Below, one piece after another: positions 19,101 to 27,439 of a stretch of DNA of 64,000 nucleotides. A program made the translations under genes and the position numbers. The notes under the pieces are model-generated. The model searched no databases and was not told the DNA's origin. It saw only the letters and a list, made by a program, of their open reading frames with translations. Every line of letters begins with the position of its first letter. Positions within the stretch are counted from its first letter, which is position 1. The stretch is from Chloroflexota bacterium (GTDB lineage: Bacteria; Chloroflexota; UBA6077; FW602-bin22; CADDYW01): the NCBI GenBank assembly GCA_902810745.1, contig CADDYW010000002.1:1-64000 (forward strand), given 5' to 3'.

Positions 19101-19267
19101 GGCAGATCGGCATTCCCATCCACTGGGGCTTCATCGGGATTGCCGCCGAGCTGTACCCGGAGAAGGCGCAGCACTGGCTGGCCAACGCGTTGACCCCATT
19201 TGTTGGCGATGCCAATGCGCGTACACCCGAGTTCAAGTCGTTCCTCGTGAATCTGGAGAAGCTCTGA
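16196..19267 (+). CDS. fdnG: Selenocysteine-containing formate dehydrogenase, catalytic (alpha) subunit
   Basis: 1,023 residues if UGA at 16778-16780 is read as selenocysteine (residue 195); E. coli FdnG is similar in length with Sec196. The context ARV-Sec-HGPTVTSLAATFGRGAMTNHW matches the FDH-N active site, and the frame is identical on both sides. The N-terminus TRRDLLKVG plus a hydrophobic stretch is a Tat signal, so the enzyme is exported. The [4Fe-4S] ligands are C51, C54, C58 and C91. It binds a bis-molybdopterin Mo/W cofactor and oxidises formate to CO2, passing electrons to the iron-sulfur subunit and membrane anchor. AGGGGG precedes the ATG. Its stop overlaps the fdhE start by one base. 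Confidence 0.93.
16778..16820 (+). promoter_or_regulatory. Selenocysteine UGA codon and SECIS-like hairpin
   Basis: UGA at 16778-16780 is followed by a foldable element: outer stem GTCCGA (16785-16790) with TCGGAC (16815-16820). Inside it are GGT/GCC (16792-16794 with 16808-16810) and a CCA/TGG stem closing a GUU loop at 16800-16802. The apical loop lies 22 nt from the UGA, the spacing seen in bacterial SECIS elements, which bind SelB. This supports recoding rather than termination. Confidence 0.75.
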
Positions 19268-20148
19268 TGGCGGCAGAACCCGCGGGGGAGACCGGTGGCG
19301 TCTGGGAGACGCGGCGGCGACGGGCCGTCTTCCTGCAGGAGCGGTATGCGTTTGCAGGGGATCTGCTCAAGCTTTATGGCGCGCTCGTGGACGTCCAGGA
19401 GGCAGCGTTTCGAGCGGCGAAGGGCGAGAGAGTCAGCTCCGCCGAGGTCGCCAGGCTGGCTGCCGAAATCGTCCTGCCACGAGTAGTCCAGGTTACCACG
19501 ACAACTGGGCCTGCACTGCTGATCGCACAGATCCAGGAGCGACTGGCAGCGATTGACCCGATCGTCCTGATCGAGCAGTGGCTGCGTGGCGAGGAGCAGT
19601 CGCCAGTCGATCGTTATCTGGCGCGGGCCAGTACTGCTCCGATTCTGGAGGCGCTGGGTACGGCCGCAGGCGAGGTCTGCTCCGGGCCGCGCGATACGCT
19701 TCATTGTCCACGCTGCGGCGGGCTGCCACAGGTCAGCGTGCTCGAGCCGTCCGGCGACAGTCTCGAGGGACCCCGCCGGTGCCTCCTCTGTGCGCGCTGC
19801 AGCTGGCAGTGGACCTACCCACGCATGACCTGCGCGAGCTGTGGCGAACGTCGGACCGCACGCCTTCGCGTCTTTGCCGAAGAGGGAACGACCGAAGCGG
19901 AGATGTCCGGCAGTATCGTCCGCGGACTCGAGAAAGACAAGCGGACGGCTGGCTCGCGCGCGACTCCCTGGTTTCCGCACGTTCGCGTCGACGCGTGCGA
20001 AACCTGCCATCGTTACCTGCTAGGTATCGATTTGACCCGCGACAGTCGAGCGGTTCCTATCGTCGATGAGCTAGCCGCGGTCCCCCTGGATCTGTTTGCT
20101 CAGGAGCAGGGGTTTATCAAGATCGTGCCGAATCTGTTGGGGGTGTGA
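19267..20148 (+). CDS. fdhE: Formate dehydrogenase accessory protein FdhE
   Basis: 293 residues. The C-terminal half has the FdhE-type CxxC pairs: CPRCGG, CARC, CASCG and CETC, thought to bind iron or zinc in a rubredoxin-like fold. FdhE helps mature the exported formate dehydrogenase in other bacteria, probably at the cytoplasmic side before Tat export. The ATG overlaps the fdnG stop (TGATG), so it is translationally coupled. Its position between the alpha and beta subunits differs from the E. coli order and suggests tight coexpression. Confidence 0.87.
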   Translation: MAAEPAGETGGVWETRRRRAVFLQERYAFAGDLLKLYGALVDVQEAAFRAAKGERVSSAEVARLAAEIVLPRVVQVTTTTGPALLIAQIQERLAAIDPIVLIEQWLRGEEQSPVDRYLARASTAPILEALGTAAGEVCSGPRDTLHCPRCGGLPQVSVLEPSGDSLEGPRRCLLCARCSWQWTYPRMTCASCGERRTARLRVFAEEGTTEAEMSGSIVRGLEKDKRTAGSRATPWFPHVRVDACETCHRYLLGIDLTRDSRAVPIVDELAAVPLDLFAQEQGFIKIVPNLLGV

Positions 20149-20150
20149 AG

Positions 20151-20963
20151 ATGCCAGAGCCCGTCGGGTTTTTCACCGATACCAGCATCTGCATCGGCTG
20201 TAAGGCGTGCGAGGTCGCCTGCAAGGAGTGGAACCAGCTGCCCGGAAACCCTCCGACTTTCCTCGATAGCTTCGATAACACCGGGGCACTCGGTGCCCAG
20301 AATTGGCGCCACGTTCAATTTCATGAGCGGCTGGCCGATGCTCAATCGGGAGTAGGCAATGGCCAGGCCTGGCTCATGATGTCAGACGTCTGCAAGCATT
20401 GTAAGCAAGCGAGCTGCCTGGAAGTTTGCCCGACGGGCGCGATCATTCGGACCGAGTTCGATAGCGTTTACATTCAGCCGGAGGTTTGTAACGGCTGCCG
20501 ATACTGTATCTCGGCCTGCCCCTTTGGCGTGATTGGATTCAATCCGGTTGCGGGGATCGCTCAGAAGTGCACCTTCTGCTATGATCGCCTCCAGGCTGGT
20601 ATGATGCCAGCCTGCGCGAAGGCGTGCCCCACCCAGTCGATCCAGTTTGGCCCGCTTGCCGAGCTGCAGAAGAAGGCGGACGCCCGGCTGGCGGCGCTTC
20701 GGGCGCAGGGTGTCAGCTCTGCCCAGCTCTACGGTCGAGATACCTCGGTGTATGGCGGGCTGAACGCCTTTTTCCTCTTGATGGATAAACCAGAGACCTA
20801 TGGTTTGCCGAATCCGCAGAATGCTCAGCTGCCTCGGCGGAACAATCTGGGCGGCTACCTCGGGTCCCTGGTCACGGCAGCGCTTGGCGTTGTCGCCGCG
20901 GCTGTCGCGTTTCGGACGCGCGGCGTGAGCAAGAAGTCGACGGGGGATGTGGCTCCGGCATGA
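20151..20963 (+). CDS. fdnH: Formate dehydrogenase iron-sulfur (beta) subunit
   Basis: About 270 residues. It carries four clusters of four cysteines of the DmsB/FdnH type: CIGCKACEVAC, CKHCKQASCLEVCP, CNGCRYCISACP and CTFC...CAKACP. A single hydrophobic helix near the C-terminus (about 232-256) would anchor it, as in FdnH. It transfers electrons from the catalytic subunit to the membrane quinone-reducing anchor. ATG at 20151 follows the fdhE stop by 2 nt; a GTG at 20145 overlapping the stop is an alternative. Confidence 0.92.
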   Translation: MPEPVGFFTDTSICIGCKACEVACKEWNQLPGNPPTFLDSFDNTGALGAQNWRHVQFHERLADAQSGVGNGQAWLMMSDVCKHCKQASCLEVCPTGAIIRTEFDSVYIQPEVCNGCRYCISACPFGVIGFNPVAGIAQKCTFCYDRLQAGMMPACAKACPTQSIQFGPLAELQKKADARLAALRAQGVSSAQLYGRDTSVYGGLNAFFLLMDKPETYGLPNPQNAQLPRRNNLGGYLGSLVTAALGVVAAAVAFRTRGVSKKSTGDVAPA

Positions 20964-21022
20964 TCATGCCGCGCGTGGGATGACGCACCGACGCGCTGGA
21001 GTCGCGGAGGAGGAATTGAGTG

Positions 21023-21886
21023 ATGGCTGAGCACTTTGTCGTTCCGCCCGAGTGGACCTGGTACATTCTCGCTTATTTCTTTATCGGCGGAATCAGCGGC
21101 GGCGCCTACGCGTTGGCCACCTTGCTTCGTTTCTGGGGAGCGCCGGAGGATGAGCGGATCGCCCGAATCGGATTTCTCCTGGCCTTCCCGCTCCTGCTGG
21201 TCTGCCCGATTCTTCTCGCGCTCGATCTTGGCCAGCCACTCCGGTTCTGGCACATGCTCGTGCAGACTACGCCGGGAATCGGAGGTTTCGTCTTCAACAC
21301 CATATCGCCCATGTCAATGGGCTCCTGGGTGCTGCTGATCTATGGTGCCTTTTCGTTTCTCTCGTTCGTCGCGGTACTCGGGCGCTGGGAAAATCGCGTT
21401 TCCCGCTCCGTGCTCCTGGCCTTCAACGCGCTTGCCTCGCTGACCGGGCTCTTCGTGGCATCCTACACTGGCGTTCTGCTCAGCGTATCGAACCAGCCAG
21501 TTTGGAGTGACACGTGGACGCTCGGTGGCCTGTTCCTCGCATCTGGGCTTACCGCGGCAGCTGCCCTGCTTGCCGCGCTGGCTGGCCAGACCCGCGCGTT
21601 CGGTACCGAGGCACGGCTCCAGCGCGCTGATGGCTACTTCGCGATTCTCGAGCTGGTCTGGCTCGTGCTTTTCCTCGTCAATCTGAGCGTGGCGGGGACG
21701 CTGAATCGGGTCGCGCAGGCCACCTCGCTGGTGCTCTGGCTCGTGGTCGCAGTCGCCATCGTTATCTCTCTGCTTGGTCTGGCACGATCTCGGCTCGCGG
21801 GAGTCCTGGGACCGGTCGCGGCAGTCGTCGTCCTGGCTGGCGTTCTGGCGCTGCGCGCGGTCATCCTCTTCAGCGCCCAGGTCTAG
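21023..21886 (+). CDS. NrfD-family membrane anchor of formate dehydrogenase
   Basis: 287 residues with about eight hydrophobic segments. The opening WTWYILAYFFIGGISGGAYALA is typical of NrfD/PsrC/HybB-type quinone-interacting subunits rather than the haem b FdnI type. It probably takes electrons from the iron-sulfur subunit and reduces menaquinone. ATG at 21023 has GGAGGAGGAA upstream. It is the last gene of the cluster; the downstream repeat and insertion sequence begin within ~40 nt. Confidence 0.88.
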   Translation: MAEHFVVPPEWTWYILAYFFIGGISGGAYALATLLRFWGAPEDERIARIGFLLAFPLLLVCPILLALDLGQPLRFWHMLVQTTPGIGGFVFNTISPMSMGSWVLLIYGAFSFLSFVAVLGRWENRVSRSVLLAFNALASLTGLFVASYTGVLLSVSNQPVWSDTWTLGGLFLASGLTAAAALLAALAGQTRAFGTEARLQRADGYFAILELVWLVLFLVNLSVAGTLNRVAQATSLVLWLVVAVAIVISLLGLARSRLAGVLGPVAAVVVLAGVLALRAVILFSAQV

Positions 21887-21920
21887 AGAGCGGGGCGGTA
21901 TGAATAAGCTGGCAGCCGTC

Positions 21921-21959
21921 AAATCCCCTCTCCCAGAGGGAGAGGGTAAGGGTAAGGAC
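21921..21959. repeat. Hairpin-rich dispersed repeat, interrupted copy, left part
   Basis: Left part of a second copy of the repeat at 113-254. It contains a perfect hairpin CCCTCTCCC-AGA-GGGAGAGGG at 21926-21946 followed by GGTAAGGGTAAGGAC. The remainder of the copy resumes after the insertion sequence. Confidence 0.65.
21950..21959. repeat. Target site duplication, left copy (10 bp)
   Basis: GGGTAAGGAC directly precedes the left inverted repeat and is repeated exactly at 23418-23427. Ten base pairs is within the range for IS4-family elements. Confidence 0.88.
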
Positions 21960-23417
21960 CAATGCCGTCCGATGAATAGTTAAAGCGAGCGAGCGGGCGG
22001 TGGGGTATCCTGAGGATGGACTGGTGTGCCCACACCACAATCTGTCCTCGGGAGGATTCGCCATGGCCCGCGCTCGATCGGGAAGGGTAGCACAGTGTCG
22101 GCGTCCCAGCCAGGGGAAGGGTCTGAATCGACGCCTGCGCCGCTGGCTTTGCCCCGAATTCCGTCTCCTCCGCCCGGTGATCCAGGCCAGTGCGGCGGAG
22201 TGCCATGCCGATCGCTATCGGAAACACTTCACGGCGCTGAGCCACGCCTATCTCCTGCTCTGTCACGGCCTGTCGCGTGGCCCGCGCCTCGCCCAGAGCG
22301 ACCACGCCTTCGGAGCCTGCCGTCCCCTCGCCACCCTCGCGGGCCTGGCCGCCTCGGACGATCCCGAGGACGAGCGCCTCAGCGTCAGCTTTCGCCAGTT
22401 TGCCGCCTCCCACACCAGCCGTCCCTCGGATTTCCTCGCTGGGCTGGTCCCGCTGCTGGCCGAACGGGTCCGCTCCCTCAAAGGCCACACCGATGCGCCC
22501 CTGCCCCCCGACATCCACCTCCTCGATGGGACTTTCGTGCGCCTCAGCCTCAAGCTCGCGGCCTGGCTCCCCAATCGGGAGCCCAGCGATATCCCCGGCG
22601 TGCGCCGGCAGTTCCAGTACACCCCGGCCCGTGATCTGCCCGCCTGTCTGTTGATCGCCGACACCCACACCAACGATTGTCAGGCGCTCGATCAGCTCGT
22701 GGCCGACCCCCAAGGAGTCTTGGCCGCCTGGCGCGAGCAGACCCTCGTCTTCGACCTGGGCTACTACAGCCACCGCCGCTTTGCCGGCTTGTTCGCGGCC
22801 GACGTGCACCTGGTCACCCGCCTCCAAGGACAGGCGACCGTCCAGGTCACCCGCGATCATTCGGTTCCCCAGCCCTTGCCCCAGATGCCCGCCGAACGCA
22901 TCGTCGTCCGCTCCGATCAGCAAATCACCCTGGGCAGTCCGCACAATCGCGCGGGCGCTGTCCTCCCGAACCTCCGCCTCGTCACGGCCGAGGTCGCTCC
23001 TCTGCCCGCGGCTTCGCGCCGGGGAGCGAAGCCGCGCGTCTATCGCCTGATCACCGATCGCTGGGATCTCCGTGCCCACGAGCTCGTCCAGATCTACCTT
23101 TGGCGCTGGCAGATCGAGCTGTTCTTCCGCTGGCTCAAAAGCCACCTCCACCTCCTGCCGCCCCTGGGCTCCAGTCGTCCCGCGCTCGACCTCACCGTCT
23201 GGCTCGGCCTCATCGTCCACCTCCTCGTGGTCCTCGCCGCTCACGCCCTCGGCCTCGCCCGCCGTTCCCCCGCTCTCCTCCGCCAACTCCTCTTCGCCCT
23301 CGCCCAACTCGCCGCCGCCGATCCCTTCGACGACGATTTGCCCGGCTATCAACTCGCTTTCGGCGAGTCCCCTCCCCCGCTTGCTCGCTCGCCTTAACTT
23401 TTTATCGGACGGCATTG
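21960..23417 (+). mobile_element. IS4-family insertion sequence (1,458 bp)
   Basis: Terminal inverted repeats start CAATGCCGTCCGAT at 21960 and are mirrored by ATCGGACGGCATTG ending at 23417. Similarity continues inward for about 45 bp with mismatches. A 10-bp target duplication flanks the element, and a single transposase fills it. The intact ends, duplication and full-length gene indicate a recent, possibly active copy. It is inserted in a hairpin repeat, leaving host genes unbroken. Confidence 0.9.
22063..23397 (+). CDS. IS4-family DDE transposase
   Basis: 444 residues from ATG 22063, with GGAGG eight bases upstream. The C-terminal YREK motif Y-x2-R-x3-E-x6-K appears as YLWRWQIELFFRWLK and supplies the catalytic Glu. 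An upstream DGTF (LLDGTFVRLS) and DLGYYSHRRF supply likely catalytic Asp residues. It cuts and joins the element ends. A long antisense frame covers the whole gene and is a GC-bias artefact. Confidence 0.88.
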   Translation: MARARSGRVAQCRRPSQGKGLNRRLRRWLCPEFRLLRPVIQASAAECHADRYRKHFTALSHAYLLLCHGLSRGPRLAQSDHAFGACRPLATLAGLAASDDPEDERLSVSFRQFAASHTSRPSDFLAGLVPLLAERVRSLKGHTDAPLPPDIHLLDGTFVRLSLKLAAWLPNREPSDIPGVRRQFQYTPARDLPACLLIADTHTNDCQALDQLVADPQGVLAAWREQTLVFDLGYYSHRRFAGLFAADVHLVTRLQGQATVQVTRDHSVPQPLPQMPAERIVVRSDQQITLGSPHNRAGAVLPNLRLVTAEVAPLPAASRRGAKPRVYRLITDRWDLRAHELVQIYLWRWQIELFFRWLKSHLHLLPPLGSSRPALDLTVWLGLIVHLLVVLAAHALGLARRSPALLRQLLFALAQLAAADPFDDDLPGYQLAFGESPPPLARSP

Positions 23418-23427
23418 GGGTAAGGAC
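23418..23427. repeat. Target site duplication, right copy (10 bp)
   Basis: GGGTAAGGAC immediately follows the right inverted repeat, matching 21950-21959. Confidence 0.88.
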
Positions 23428-23541
23428 CGGAGGTCCCGCGCGGCGCGGCGGATTCAGGCCCTCGCCCTGGCTATCTCTCAGAACGAGAGGGAGGTAGCCG
23501 CTTCACCGGCAGCTCAACCTTTCTGCGTGATGCCGTAGGCC
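23428..23541. repeat. Hairpin-rich dispersed repeat, interrupted copy, right part
   Basis: Right part of the repeat interrupted by the insertion sequence, aligning with about 146-254 of the intact copy. It contains a degenerate second hairpin and the conserved tail CTCAACCTTTCTGC at about 23513-23526. The stretch to 23656 has no supported gene. Confidence 0.6.
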
Positions 23542-23656
23542 GTATTCGCGAGCCGCCGTCGCTGCCCGGAGAGGTCGTCGATGGGGCGATGAGCTGACGA
23601 TGCGATGCACATCGGACGTCGCGCCTCTCGCCTGAGCCAAACGCCTATTCGACCGT

Positions 23657-24670
23657 TCATCCTGACTTGCGGCGCGCGCTGAAGGTTTGATCAAGTAATC
23701 CACCGTATCCGAGGTCGGCGAGGAGTGCCTGGGTGACGGGCTCCCTGGCAACGGCGTACGGAAGCACAAGGTCCAGAATCGAACGGCGTCCGTATAGCTC
23801 GCAGGATGCCAGGCCGAAGAACACGGTCGAGCGGGCGTAGGCGACCCAGAACATCGTGCCGGGATCGATCGGGGCGCCACGGCACTCCAGAGTTGCGCGA
23901 ACCTCTTCGAGTGCCACGACGAACGGATCCTGCGGATCTAGCACGATGGATCCGCCGATCAGAATGATCTCGGCACCCTGATCCAGACACTGCCGATAAG
24001 CGGCGACGATCGATGGAACGTCGTCGGGTATGCGCTGTGCTGTCACGAGGTCGACGCCGAAGCTGCCAAGGAGCCCCCGCAAATTCTCGGTGGCCATCGC
24101 GAAGTTTGCGGGACGGATACGCGACCCGGCCAGGAAGCCCGCGAGCCTGGCGGTAAAGGGAGCAACGCGGAAAAGTGGTCGTGGGCCGGCCACGCGCCGA
24201 CACCGCTCGAGATCCGCGACGGGTGTCCAGAGCTGCGCCGCTTTGATAATGGCGGCAGTATCTGCCTTTTCGACGACCCGACCATCCAGGGCGGTCACGA
24301 GCAGGATCGTACCTCTCCGATTGACTCGCGCTACCTGGCGCGAACACACCCGGAGGACGCCTGCTGTCGTCGCGCGTACGACACACTGTCCCTGGTGGGG
24401 CGGGTCGATCGTCAATCCGTCCCCGACAATCGCACGGGCGAAACGCAATGATGCCTCGCCCTGCTCCACTTCGTCGTGCTCGGAAACGACGACCTCGAGT
24501 CGGGCCCCCGGATGTTTGGCGAGCGTCGTGCAGAGGGCGTCGTCGACGACAGTACCCCGTCGAATCGAGGCGGGCCCCGGTCCGGTGGCCAGCGGTAGAT
24601 CGCGACAGACAAGCGCGCCGATGGCCGCGGTAAGGTCATCGATACCGACAGTGAAGGTGCGACGGATCAC
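23657..24670 (-). CDS. Molybdopterin-binding (MogA/MoeA-like) domain protein
   Basis: 337 residues. The C-terminal half has a MoCF-binding-type sequence: LGSFGVDLVTAQRIPDD, then IVAAYRQCLDQGAEIILIGGS followed by DPFVVALEEV. This is the pattern of MogA, CinA and MoeA domain III. The N-terminal part is not typical MoeA, so this is a molybdopterin-binding relative of uncertain role, perhaps cofactor insertion. GTG at 24670 is preferred to a TTG seven codons upstream. It is convergent with the formate dehydrogenase cluster across the insertion sequence; a link to the molybdoenzyme is plausible but inferred. Confidence 0.7.
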   Translation of the reverse strand: MIRRTFTVGIDDLTAAIGALVCRDLPLATGPGPASIRRGTVVDDALCTTLAKHPGARLEVVVSEHDEVEQGEASLRFARAIVGDGLTIDPPHQGQCVVRATTAGVLRVCSRQVARVNRRGTILLVTALDGRVVEKADTAAIIKAAQLWTPVADLERCRRVAGPRPLFRVAPFTARLAGFLAGSRIRPANFAMATENLRGLLGSFGVDLVTAQRIPDDVPSIVAAYRQCLDQGAEIILIGGSIVLDPQDPFVVALEEVRATLECRGAPIDPGTMFWVAYARSTVFFGLASCELYGRRSILDLVLPYAVAREPVTQALLADLGYGGLLDQTFSARRKSG

Positions 24671-24835
24671 GGGCGATGGTCTCCCTGGCAAGATGCGTCT
24701 GGAGCAGGCTCAGCGTGAGACCGATCCGCTTCCATTATACCCGTGCGGACTTGAATAGCTTTACCCGCGAAGCAATGAATGGGCGCGTCAGGTCGTATCT
24801 CGTTCACTGACGCGGTCGGGCTTCGCCGCGGCGGT

Positions 24836-25894
24836 TCAGCGCGGAAGGGCCCGTACACTGATATCCACCGAGCCACGCCAGAACTCACGACGGCCCAGCG
24901 TGATGGTACCAGCCGTCCGCCCTTCATTGACGAGATTGAAGGCATTGGGCACGCAGGTGTGCGGTTCTAAAGAGATCTTGTCTCGGGACGGCGGAACGTA
25001 CGCAACACACGCCGCGAAGGTGGCGCTCGGATCGACGACAACCTCGTAGCCCGCCTGGCGATTTCGGACTCCACAGCGCACGCCGCGGGCGCTCGGGAGA
25101 GGGCCGTGGCGGTCAGAGAACTGCGCATAGCAGACGTTTAGCATTCGATGCTGACCACCAAAGCCCACCGAGGCGAGCGCACGCAGGGAACGCGGCGTTC
25201 GCAGATCGAGGGACTCGTCAGCGCGATAACACTCACCCGTCGGAATCGCGCTTTGCTGCTCCCAGAAGTATGGGGCATCGATCCAGATCTCGCAGTCGTC
25301 GACCTCACCCTGGCCTCCAAGCGGCAGCGGGAAATACGGATGCAGACCGAGGCCAATCGGCATCGGGCCGGAGCCGAGGTTTTCGGCGGCAAAGCTGTGG
25401 ATCAGGTGGCCATGTCGCAGCGCGATCTCGAGATTGAGACGGAACGGGAAAGGATACTGGCTGAGGAGGGAGTCGTGGCTATCCATCCCGATTCCGAAGA
25501 CCGCCCTGGCCCCGTTCTGATCAGCAGAAGCTTGCAGGAGCGACCAGGGCTGGCGGGCAACGCAGCCGTGAATCGCGTGGCCGGCTTCCGGCTCGGTCAG
25601 CTCGAGGTGATACGTCTTACCGCCAAAACTGAATCGACCGCCACGAATCCGACCAGGGAACGGGAAAAGGACGGCGGCTCCCCACAACGTTGGATGCTGG
25701 CGGAAAGCCTCCCACGACTCGGGCAAGCGGATTACTTCTAGCAGTCGATCCTCGACGGACGTCACGAACCGGACGCAGCTCGCACCAACTTCAGGCAGAA
25801 TCCAGACTTCGCTGTCGGTAGCTGGCTCTCGAAGGACCTGGAACACCATTCCATCGTGCTCTTCGGTCGTCACACTGGGTTCGTCTGGGCGCAT
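24836..25894 (-). CDS. Aldose 1-epimerase family protein
   Basis: 352 residues from ATG 25894, preceded by GGAGGAAG. The galactose-mutarotase fold is indicated by LWGAAVLFPFPGRIRGGRF, HAIHGCVARQPW (active-site His), GLHPYFPLP and a late SLEPHTCVPNAFN containing the probable catalytic Glu. It interconverts sugar anomers in the cytoplasm. A 27-residue upstream extension is open but lacks a ribosome site. It is divergent from the M24 peptidase homologue. Confidence 0.85.
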   Translation of the reverse strand: MRPDEPSVTTEEHDGMVFQVLREPATDSEVWILPEVGASCVRFVTSVEDRLLEVIRLPESWEAFRQHPTLWGAAVLFPFPGRIRGGRFSFGGKTYHLELTEPEAGHAIHGCVARQPWSLLQASADQNGARAVFGIGMDSHDSLLSQYPFPFRLNLEIALRHGHLIHSFAAENLGSGPMPIGLGLHPYFPLPLGGQGEVDDCEIWIDAPYFWEQQSAIPTGECYRADESLDLRTPRSLRALASVGFGGQHRMLNVCYAQFSDRHGPLPSARGVRCGVRNRQAGYEVVVDPSATFAACVAYVPPSRDKISLEPHTCVPNAFNLVNEGRTAGTITLGRREFWRGSVDISVRALPR

Positions 25895-26110
25895 GGTGTC
25901 TTCCTCCTGATCCACGGCTGCCCGGTATTTTCGTGGTCGATATTCTATCTGATTTCGTGGCACAGGGACTGCCACAGAACCTGACTACTCGGGTGCACAC
26001 GTGGACGACACTCTCGCGCGTGTCTCCGTACCGTCCCGCTCCCAATGTGACAGGCCTGGACGGCGACGCGATCACGGAGCGGGCACTCGGCGCGGACGTG
26101 GAGGAAGATC

Positions 26111-27331
26111 ATGGAGGAAGATCGCCTGCGAACCGACCGGGTCCGCCAGGAGATAACCACCGCCGGGCTCGATGCGTTGCTGTGTCAGGGAAGCTCCCAC
26201 GTTCTCATGCTGACCGGCTACGCCCCCGTGCTTGGCCAGTCGTTTGTTCTGTTCCCGGCGAAGGGCGAGCCCGTGCTACTGGTCCCTACCGCGGAGGAGC
26301 CCTTCGCCCGCCAGGGATGGTGCACGGACGTGCGAACGTACGAGAGCGCCGCGCTGGCGCGGCACGTGAGCGTTCTCGACGCGGTGCGACCGATCCTTGA
26401 GGCGATCATCTCGGACCGGGGCCTCGATGCAGCCTCGTTTGGCTGTGAAGAGACAAGTGCAATGGTACCGGCCAGCTACAGTCAGGTAGGATTCCCCTCG
26501 GCTGGAATGATCGCCACGCTGCGTCAAGCATTTCCACGAGCGCAGTTTATCGATGCCGCGCCCATTCTTCGGCTGCTGCAGGCAACTCTGACGCCACGCG
26601 AGGTCGAGAGGCTGGCGAAGGCGGTCGACGTGGCGATGCTCGGTTTCGAGGCGGCGCGCGGCCACGTCCAGGCTGGCAGCAACGAGTCCACGATCGCCGC
26701 GGCAGCCGAGGCCGCGATCCAGTCGTCCGGTCGAAAGAAAGGCGTGGGGCGGGTTCTGGCGTTTGCTCACGTGATGAGCGGTGCACGCGCCGCGCTGGCC
26801 TATGAGCCATTCAACCTGACCAGCGATCGGGTGATTCGGCCGGGTGATCCGGTGCTGGTGCAGCTCGAGGTGTACGCCGACGGCTTCTGGTCGGAGGCTA
26901 CCCGGACCTACTTCGCGGGAGAGCCAGGCGCGGAGGGGCGCCGCATCTATGAGGCGTGTCGAGAGGCCCAGAGGCAGGCGCTCCAGGCAATCCACGCTGG
27001 CGTTGCGGCCTCGGACGTGGATAAGGTGGCGCGCGATTACCTCGCGCGCGGCGGATTCGAGCAGAACTTTCGGCACGGGCTCGGACACGGTGTCGGCTTT
27101 CAGGCGATCTCGCATCTCCAGCCGCCGGAGCTTTACCCGGGGTCGACCGACACGATACTCGAGGACATGGTGTTCAACGTCGAGCCAGGGGTCTACGTTC
27201 ACGGCTGGGGAGGCATCCGTATCAACGACACGGTGCGCTGCCGTACCCGCGACGCCGTCGTTCTGACGGAGATGATCCCGCGAGATCTCGACTATGCGAT
27301 TGTCTCACGACGCGCGCGCGCCGTCGCGTGA
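26111..27331 (+). CDS. M24 (Xaa-Pro peptidase/creatinase) homologue with altered metal site
   Basis: 406 residues: a creatinase-type N-terminal domain, then a pita-bread M24 domain. The conserved frame is clear (FWSEATRTYF, HGLGHGVGF, VEPGVYV, GGIRINDTV). Aligned to prolidases, the five metal ligands D, D, H, E, E read Q251, E262, H326, E358, N372, so three are substituted. It may be metal-independent, as in creatinase, or use another mechanism. GGAGGAAG precedes the ATG. Confidence 0.85.
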   Translation: MEEDRLRTDRVRQEITTAGLDALLCQGSSHVLMLTGYAPVLGQSFVLFPAKGEPVLLVPTAEEPFARQGWCTDVRTYESAALARHVSVLDAVRPILEAIISDRGLDAASFGCEETSAMVPASYSQVGFPSAGMIATLRQAFPRAQFIDAAPILRLLQATLTPREVERLAKAVDVAMLGFEAARGHVQAGSNESTIAAAAEAAIQSSGRKKGVGRVLAFAHVMSGARAALAYEPFNLTSDRVIRPGDPVLVQLEVYADGFWSEATRTYFAGEPGAEGRRIYEACREAQRQALQAIHAGVAASDVDKVARDYLARGGFEQNFRHGLGHGVGFQAISHLQPPELYPGSTDTILEDMVFNVEPGVYVHGWGGIRINDTVRCRTRDAVVLTEMIPRDLDYAIVSRRARAVA

Positions 27332-27439
27332 TCGCCGTCGACCCTGCTGATTTACCAGCCTAAGGATCAGCAACATGGCGGGTGGCTCGGGCGCGTGGCA
27401 GACCTTGGACGCACGACGTTCCGGGTGCCCGGGGCGTCG

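Noticed and set aside
21919-23415. 498-residue frame antisense to the transposase
   Set aside because: It spans almost the entire insertion sequence opposite the transposase and has Glu/Gly-rich composition expected from GC bias.
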